From Mucidula mucida (taxonomy: Eukaryota; Basidiomycota; Agaricomycetes; Agaricales; Physalacriaceae), in contig JADNYV010000995.1 in the NCBI GenBank assembly GCA_015501055.1, positions 1-11,057 of the forward strand: DNA of 11,057 nucleotides. Direction: 5' to 3'. The position numbers were made by a program, and so were the translations under genes. Shown here one piece after another: positions 7,625 to 11,057 of this stretch. The notes below the pieces were generated by a model, which was not told the DNA's origin, searched no databases, and saw only the letters and a list, made by a program, of their open reading frames with translations. Position 1 is the stretch's first letter; each line of letters opens with the position of its first letter.

Positions 7625-8395
7625 TCAAGTTATATCCATATCAGTAGCATCCATATCAGTAGTATCCTGAGGTGAAGAAGCAGGCTTGCGCCGTCGAACC
7701 AAAACTACCTGCTCAATCGTTTCATAGAGATCATCGTCATCATCGTCAATCTCAACATCACCATCATGACCCGTGTCAAACTCTGAGACAGGATCCATAC
7801 CATCGCGGAAATCAGAAAAGTCCATCTCCTCCGACTGTGCAACAGCCTTGCCCTTCCCCTTCCTCTTGGTCCACAAGTTCTCCTCAACATCATCCCCATC
7901 CTCGTCAACCACCTCATCCTCGTCAACCACCTCGTCCTCCTCGACAACCTCATCCTCCTCGACAACCTCCTCGACAACCTCCACCTCTGAATCGGAAACA
8001 TCCATCGGTGCAGCATCCTCCGAGGAATCGTCACCTCCGTCTGCGTCTGCATCCGAATCCGTCCAGTCGGTCGAGAGGTCCTCATTCAAATCCTTCTTCC
8101 GTAACTTCCGATTGTGCAAGAACTTCGCAATCTTCTGCTCGGGGACAAGATCCTCAATGGCAAGCCACTGTCCAAGTATCGTGGTCTCTCGAATTGAGTC
8201 CGCAGCGAGATTGTGTCGTCGTTTGGAGACGACAAGACCACTGTGCGAGAAGAGTCGTTCGACATCAGTACTAGTGGCGGGACAGCTCAAGAAGTCGAGA
8301 GCCATCCGGGCCGGGACGCGCGTCTGTCCTGGCTGCTTTGTACCGGGTGATGCGACGCTGGTGTCGTGTTCCACCAATGCCGGCGGGAACTTCAC
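7625..8395 (-). CDS. hAT transposase C-terminal fragment (hATC dimerisation domain plus acidic tail)
   Basis: The 256-residue frame contains, at residues 31-80, MALDFLSCPATSTDVERLFS, then SKRRHNL and GQWL. This is the conserved hAT family C-terminal dimerisation region, with the P-A-T-S-x-x-x-E-R-x-F-S signature. Transposases of this family act in the nucleus, and this region mediates multimerisation. The catalytic DDE/RNase H-like core is missing. Residues 108-173 and 189-230 are extremely acidic, built partly from EVVxED repeats. Basic patches TKRKGKGK and RRRK could serve nuclear import. The frame is open from 8491. The 8395 start is a GTG, and the first ATG is at 8305, so the true N-terminus is unclear; splicing to an upstream exon (8707-8496) is possible. 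It may be a fossil, or make a dimerising repressor-like fragment. Confidence 0.85.
   Translation of the reverse strand: MKFPPALVEHDTSVASPGTKQPGQTRVPARMALDFLSCPATSTDVERLFSHSGLVVSKRRHNLAADSIRETTILGQWLAIEDLVPEQKIAKFLHNRKLRKKDLNEDLSTDWTDSDADADGGDDSSEDAAPMDVSDSEVEVVEEVVEEDEVVEEDEVVDEDEVVDEDGDDVEENLWTKRKGKGKAVAQSEEMDFSDFRDGMDPVSEFDTGHDGDVEIDDDDDDLYETIEQVVLVRRRKPASSPQDTTDMDATDMDIT
7899..7987 (-). repeat. 18-base minisatellite encoding the EVVxED acidic repeats
   Basis: About five consecutive units of TCCTCGTCAACCACCTCA and variants read as DEVVDE-type hexapeptides on the minus strand. Unit differences are mostly synonymous or Asp/Glu swaps. Such repeats expand and contract by slippage, so tail length probably varies between copies. 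Confidence 0.8.
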
Positions 8396-8495
8396 AGGCC
8401 GCTCACAAGTTGATCTGTGGCTCTCTGATGTCAGAACGGGAAATGCGGACTGTTGAGTACGGATTAGCTGAGTACTATGTGGACTGTTACGTTAC

Positions 8496-8707
8496 AGTTT
8501 TCGGGCGCGCACCCCTTCTTCCTCACGGACTGTAGAGTATTCGTTTTTGTGGACGATTTTGTAGTTTTTTTGTATATTAGATGTATCATACTCTTCACCT
8601 GATGCGTCGTATGCGTCGCTTCGCAACAGTACTCGCATCAGGTTTGTTTGTAGCACAACATTTTGTATGGCCTTCATGGCCTTTGTCCTTTTTTTTGCTA
8701 ATGGCAT
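8496..8707 (-). CDS. Possible upstream exon of the hAT-encoded protein
   Basis: An ATG at 8707 opens a 71-codon frame rich in Lys/Arg at its start (PLAKKRTKAMKA) and acidic later (SGEEYD, REEEG). It stops at 8492. GTAACG at 8495 could be a donor. An acceptor CCACAG ending at 8415, with a CTGAC branch-like site upstream, gives an 81-base intron that joins in frame to the hATC frame. The donor is not a strong consensus and no domain is visible in the exon, so this model is tentative. The sequence also has a 10-base inverted repeat (8597-8606 with 8634-8643). Confidence 0.3.
8597..8643. repeat. Inverted repeat ACCTGATGCG / CGCATCAGGT
   Basis: A perfect 10-base stem encloses a 27-base loop that contains a short direct repeat, ATGCGTCG twice. 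It lies inside the possible upstream exon and has no evident role. Confidence 0.5.
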
Positions 8708-8753
8708 TTTACCTAATTATGTGTGATCTGGACTGAAATTGTATAATGAATAT

Positions 8754-8836
8754 GCCCTTTTGGCGCAGTGGTTATACTCGTTGTTGTGCTGATGCACAGA
8801 AATGGCTGAGCTCCGTGGGTTCAATGCTCACGGGGT
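8754..8836 (+). ncRNA. tRNA-like sequence with pol III A and B boxes (SINE-like or tRNA relic)
   Basis: TGGCGCAGTGG at 8761-8771 fits the A-box consensus, and GTTCAATGC at 8819-8827 fits the B-box consensus (GWTCRANNC). They are separated by 47 bases, within the usual range. GTGGG/CTCAC around the B box forms a T-arm stem with a 7-base loop. The acceptor ends (GCCCTTT and GGGGTTC) pair poorly, and neither the D stem nor a normal anticodon stem forms, so it is not a working tRNA. A tRNA-derived SINE fragment carried in the hAT element is the likeliest reading. Confidence 0.45.
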
Positions 8837-8869
8837 TCATTTTGTTCAAAAAATATATATTAGGAGCTG

Positions 8870-9072
8870 AATACTCACGAATACTCACGAATATAAGAAT
8901 ACTCATGAGTATTCACGAATATTTATGAGTATGAGTCTATCGAGTATTCGTGGCCCCAAACTGAAACTCTAGACTCACCATAGACTCTAGACTCTACTCT
9001 ACTCACGTGCGAGTATACTCTTGGCTTGCATGATGAGTATGAGTTTATTCGTGAGTACTTTTTTTATTCTAT
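8870..9072. repeat. Right subterminal cluster of GAGTA/TACTC motifs
   Basis: GAATACTCACGAATACTC-type and GAGTATGAGT repeats fill this end as ACTCGAGT motifs fill the other. The two clusters are related by motif but not by a long alignment, as expected for transposase-binding arrays. Confidence 0.65.
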
Positions 9073-9089
9073 ACTCGCGTCCGACTCTA
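9073..9089 (-). repeat. hAT element 1, right terminal inverted repeat
   Basis: Reads TAGAGTCGGACGCGAGT on the minus strand and matches 7368-7384 at 14 of 17 positions. Confidence 0.9.
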
Positions 9090-9097
9090 GACTCAAC
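9090..9097. repeat. hAT target-site duplication GACTCAAC, right
   Basis: Perfect copy of 7360-7367. Confidence 0.95.
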
Positions 9098-9170
9098 GCG
9101 CCTACCGAGGCTATTCTTTGAGTACCCTTCAGAATCGGAGTCTCCAAGTAAATTGAATACACCAAACTAT

Positions 9171-9589
9171 TAGTATGTACTTCATGTCATGTTGCGTGAA
9201 GGAGTCCAGCATCTTTCCATGAGAGAATAGCGCCTGTTAGTTAGATGTGGGCACGTAGCTTAGCAGATATGTTCCCCAGTAGGGTGAGCATGAAAATTTT
9301 TGTATTGGTTTCTGAAAGATAAGGATAGATTGCCTGAGAGCAGTCGACATGAGCTCATCATACCACTGTCAGTCTCGGCTCAACCAAGCGGTTCATCTTG
9401 GCAGTCATCCAAGTTGATATTTGTTGTGTCTGACTGTGAACCCATACCTCACTCGCTATGCATTCGTGTTCTGGCTTCTGGCATACTGGCAGAACAATTC
9501 TTGCTCCTCTGTTTTGCAAACAAAGATGAATGCCCGAAGACGCTGTATGATATAAATCATGTGTCGTTCCTCAGTGGCATCACATTTAG
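9171..9589 (+). repeat. Repeat C, copy 2
   Basis: Colinear with 6701-7164 (see that entry for shared blocks). A plus frame at 9300-9593 is open for 97 codons and shares LPESS, a downstream GSS and LLCFANKDE with broken frames of copy 1. The copies do not keep one frame throughout, so I do not call a gene. After CACATTTAGG the similarity to the B-containing copy stops at a GTAAGC, a splice-donor-like sequence. Confidence 0.6.
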
Positions 9590-10222
9590 GTAAGCAAACC
9601 CAGAGAGGCGAAAACTTGTGGTGTAAGATGGTTGTGTGCTCATGCGCAAAAAGACCAAACATGGACTGACGAGCAGGCTTGCTATCTGATTGACTAGATA
9701 CGCCCAGAGAGATCTAAGATATGACCAACTTGTCTGTTGCCATTGAACCTAGGCTGAATGTAGTAGGAAGAATATCATAAATGAAGGAGTCCGCATGTAG
9801 TACGAAAAATGTGTGCCAAAGGGAGATACTCAAAGTTGGAAAGGCATAGTAGCGTGAGGGCATGTCTCGGAGGTGGGTCATTCCACGCCCATCCTCTTCA
9901 ACCTCCTGGTGCATAGTCACTCATCCATTCCTTTGTCTGCCCACCGCATGTCACACAAGCTCCCGTCTCTCATTAGACAAGACTATAGCGAGCGGATGTG
10001 AATACTCAAGCGTTCAAAGCATGTCTCGTTGCGTTCTTCCTGAATCCTGCATCATAACTTGGACATATAGAGAACATGGCAGAATCAAATAGGTGATCAA
10101 CATCAAAGTCCATGGACGCTTGATAGCGTAGCTGCTAAGCATCCGTTGATGCACTGGGAATGGATGACCCACTACCTTTTGTTGATTGGGATACTATTGA
10201 TAATTCAGTTTAAGGAAAGGAT
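9590..10222. other. Anonymous DNA, no recognisable gene
   Basis: Short frames on both strands (for example 9920-9714 minus and 9862-10092 plus) encode peptides I cannot place. I saw no terminal repeats, RNA gene or regulatory signature. Confidence 0.5.
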
Positions 10223-10230
10223 ATCCCAAC
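10223..10230. repeat. hAT-like target-site duplication ATCCCAAC, left
   Basis: Identical to 10897-10904 and directly adjacent to the terminal TAGGGATG. Confidence 0.95.
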
Positions 10231-10248
10231 TAGGGATGTGCGCCGTAC
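10231..10248 (+). repeat. hAT-like element 2, left terminal inverted repeat
   Basis: TAGGGATGTGCGCCGTAC matches 10879-10896 perfectly in inverted orientation. Confidence 0.93.
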
Positions 10249-10340
10249 TGTTACGGGTACGGCCGTAAGTTGCCCACCCGTATTCGGTTTACGGCTGTAA
10301 GATATGGTCCGTAACGGCCGGAACACGGCCGTAGTGTAGT
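10249..10340. repeat. Left subterminal CCGTA/TACGG motif cluster
   Basis: Closely spaced TACGG, CCGTA and ACGGCCGT motifs occur in both orientations. They are a probable transposase-binding array by analogy with other hAT elements. Confidence 0.65.
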
Positions 10341-10774
10341 GTTCAGTTATAAATATCGAGAGTTATTGACCTGTCAGTATGTAGTTAGTTTTTCTTGATG
10401 TGTGGATAAGTTGACAAGTCACCTTTGGGCCCAAAAGGAGCCTACTTCAGCCATTACCACTGAAAGACAGTCATTTAGGCAGCTTCAATGCTCAAACACT
10501 GCACCAGAAAAGTTGATTCATGTCCTTTGATGTTTTCCGGACAGTAAATGGGTGGTCCGGGAGGCCAAATGCACCGAGAACATTGTTGTTCATCAACAAG
10601 ATGGTTCACGTGGTAGGTGTCCTAATTGGGACAAGCCATTGCTGGCAAGGTCTTAAGCGACATCCACGACACATTTCAGCCAGCATCAGATTGTGTTTGT
10701 CCTTGGTACTCTACATGAGGGGTCTGCTACTGGATGGATAGCAATTTGAAGACAATCTGACCCCACCAGGTGAG

Positions 10775-10878
10775 TGACCGTATCACGGCCGTATGACCGA
10801 TCCGTTGACCGTACTCCAAGATTGCTCACGGTACGGGTACCGTAACCCGTATGCCGTACCGTATGCACCGTACATACG
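10775..10878. repeat. Right subterminal CCGTA/TACGG motif cluster
   Basis: The same motif set as the left end, with one ACGGCCGT palindrome at 10785 and a run of overlapping GTACGG/CCGTAC units at 10828-10878. Confidence 0.65.
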
Positions 10879-10896
10879 GTACGGCGCACATCCCTA
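10879..10896 (-). repeat. hAT-like element 2, right terminal inverted repeat
   Basis: Perfect 18-base reverse complement of 10231-10248. Confidence 0.93.
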
Positions 10897-10904
10897 ATCC
10901 CAAC
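10897..10904. repeat. hAT-like target-site duplication ATCCCAAC, right
   Basis: Perfect copy of 10223-10230. Removing the element restores the continuous host sequence ATCCCAACATCAATG. Confidence 0.95.
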
Positions 10905-11057
10905 ATCAATGTTTGAACTTACTCGTTTCTGCTCCAATGAACTCGAGATACACCACTGCTTGGATACTTGGTGAGAACGTGGACCTGTACCACAGCTGGT
11001 AAGCGCCCGCCTGAATTGCATTGGCTGCTCATTTTGCTTGTGCCAGGGGGGTATTCT

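Larger units (their letters stand above)
7368..9089 (-). mobile_element. Non-autonomous hAT transposon, 1722 bases, exact ends
   Basis: The ends are TAGAGATGGACACGAGT (7368-7384) and the reverse complement of TAGAGTCGGACGCGAGT (9073-9089), matching at 14 of 17 positions, flanked by perfect GACTCAAC duplications. Inside, the minus strand keeps the transposase C-terminus. The DDE catalytic core and zinc finger expected upstream are absent, and full hAT elements are usually well over twice this size. It is therefore an internally deleted copy that would need a transposase in trans. Subterminal regions at both ends are crowded with GAGTA/TACTC motifs. A tRNA-like pol III promoter pair lies inside at 8761-8827. 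Confidence 0.93.
10231..10896. mobile_element. Non-autonomous hAT-like element, 666 bases, exact ends
   Basis: Perfect 18-base terminal inverted repeats TAGGGATGTGCGCCGTAC are flanked by perfect 8-base duplications, a hAT pattern. No transposase sequence is visible; the interior of about 430 bases (10345-10770) has no convincing frame. Both ends are packed with CCGTA/TACGG motifs, including three perfect ACGGCCGT palindromes (10259, 10325, 10785). Its ends differ from those of the 7368-9089 element except for the initial TAGRGATG, so it would be moved by a different transposase. The perfect duplication and repeats suggest that it is younger than its surroundings. Confidence 0.93.

Noticed and set aside
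7705..8085. Arg/Met-rich minus-strand frame
   Set aside because: It is a shifted frame of the same acidic repeat with no domain; composition follows from the 18-base unit.
7672..8456. Long plus-strand frames rich in His/Pro/Gln or Ser/Thr
   Set aside because: They are the antisense of the acidic-tail minisatellite and hATC region. Their composition is explained by the repeat, and the minus strand has a real domain.
8754..8836. A functional tRNA gene
   Set aside because: A and B boxes are good, but the acceptor, D and anticodon stems do not form properly.

Overview
The window looks like fungal, most likely basidiomycete, repeat-rich DNA. It has no operons and no ribosome-binding-site-led genes, and I found no intact host gene. 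What it holds are remnants of eukaryotic mobile elements. The fungal call rests on the type of hAT transposase C-terminus, candidate introns of about 45-80 bases, and the LTR style. It is an inference; nothing here names a genus.

Region 1 (1-2301) is the 5' part of an LTR retrotransposon, rearranged twice. Reading the minus strand from 2301 leftwards, there is an LTR (2301-1779), about 351 bases of leader (1778-1428), then a second LTR (1427-899), then a longer leader (898-303) reaching an ATG at 302. That ATG and about eight following codons are mirrored by a second copy of leader plus ATG on the plus strand (1-~267), giving a nearly perfect 439-base palindrome with two converging gag starts. 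The plus-strand copy holds about 44 codons resembling the N-terminus of an LTR-retrotransposon gag. The two tandem LTR-leader copies differ mostly by loss of CpG in one of them.

Region 2 (2302-5068) is anonymous DNA without a recognisable gene. It contains one candidate exon/intron relic on the minus strand (4156-3985). Region 3 (5074-5605) is a solo LTR of the same family as region 1, in plus orientation, with TGTTA...TAACA ends and a perfect 5-base target duplication CACAG.

Region 4 (5611-7359) is low-information DNA with the first copies of a diverged repeat pair. Repeat B (5939-6042 and 7175-7283) seems to preserve a short peptide in one frame. Repeat C (6701-7164 and 9171-9589) lies either side of the first hAT element.

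Region 5 (7368-9089) is a complete-ended but internally deleted 1722-base hAT DNA transposon with 8-base target duplications GACTCAAC. It keeps only the transposase C-terminal dimerisation domain, followed by a long acidic tail. It also carries dense GAGTA/TACTC motifs at both ends and a tRNA-like pair of pol III promoter boxes. Region 6 (9090-10222) is repeat C copy 2 plus anonymous sequence. Region 7 (10231-10896) is a second, 666-base non-autonomous hAT-like element with an 18-base perfect terminal inverted repeat and 8-base target duplications ATCCCAAC. The last 160 bases hold nothing recognisable.

The window is best read as a heterochromatin-like nest of transposon relics. The strongest results are the exact boundaries of three insertions, the palindromic gag structure and the CpG-biased decay.
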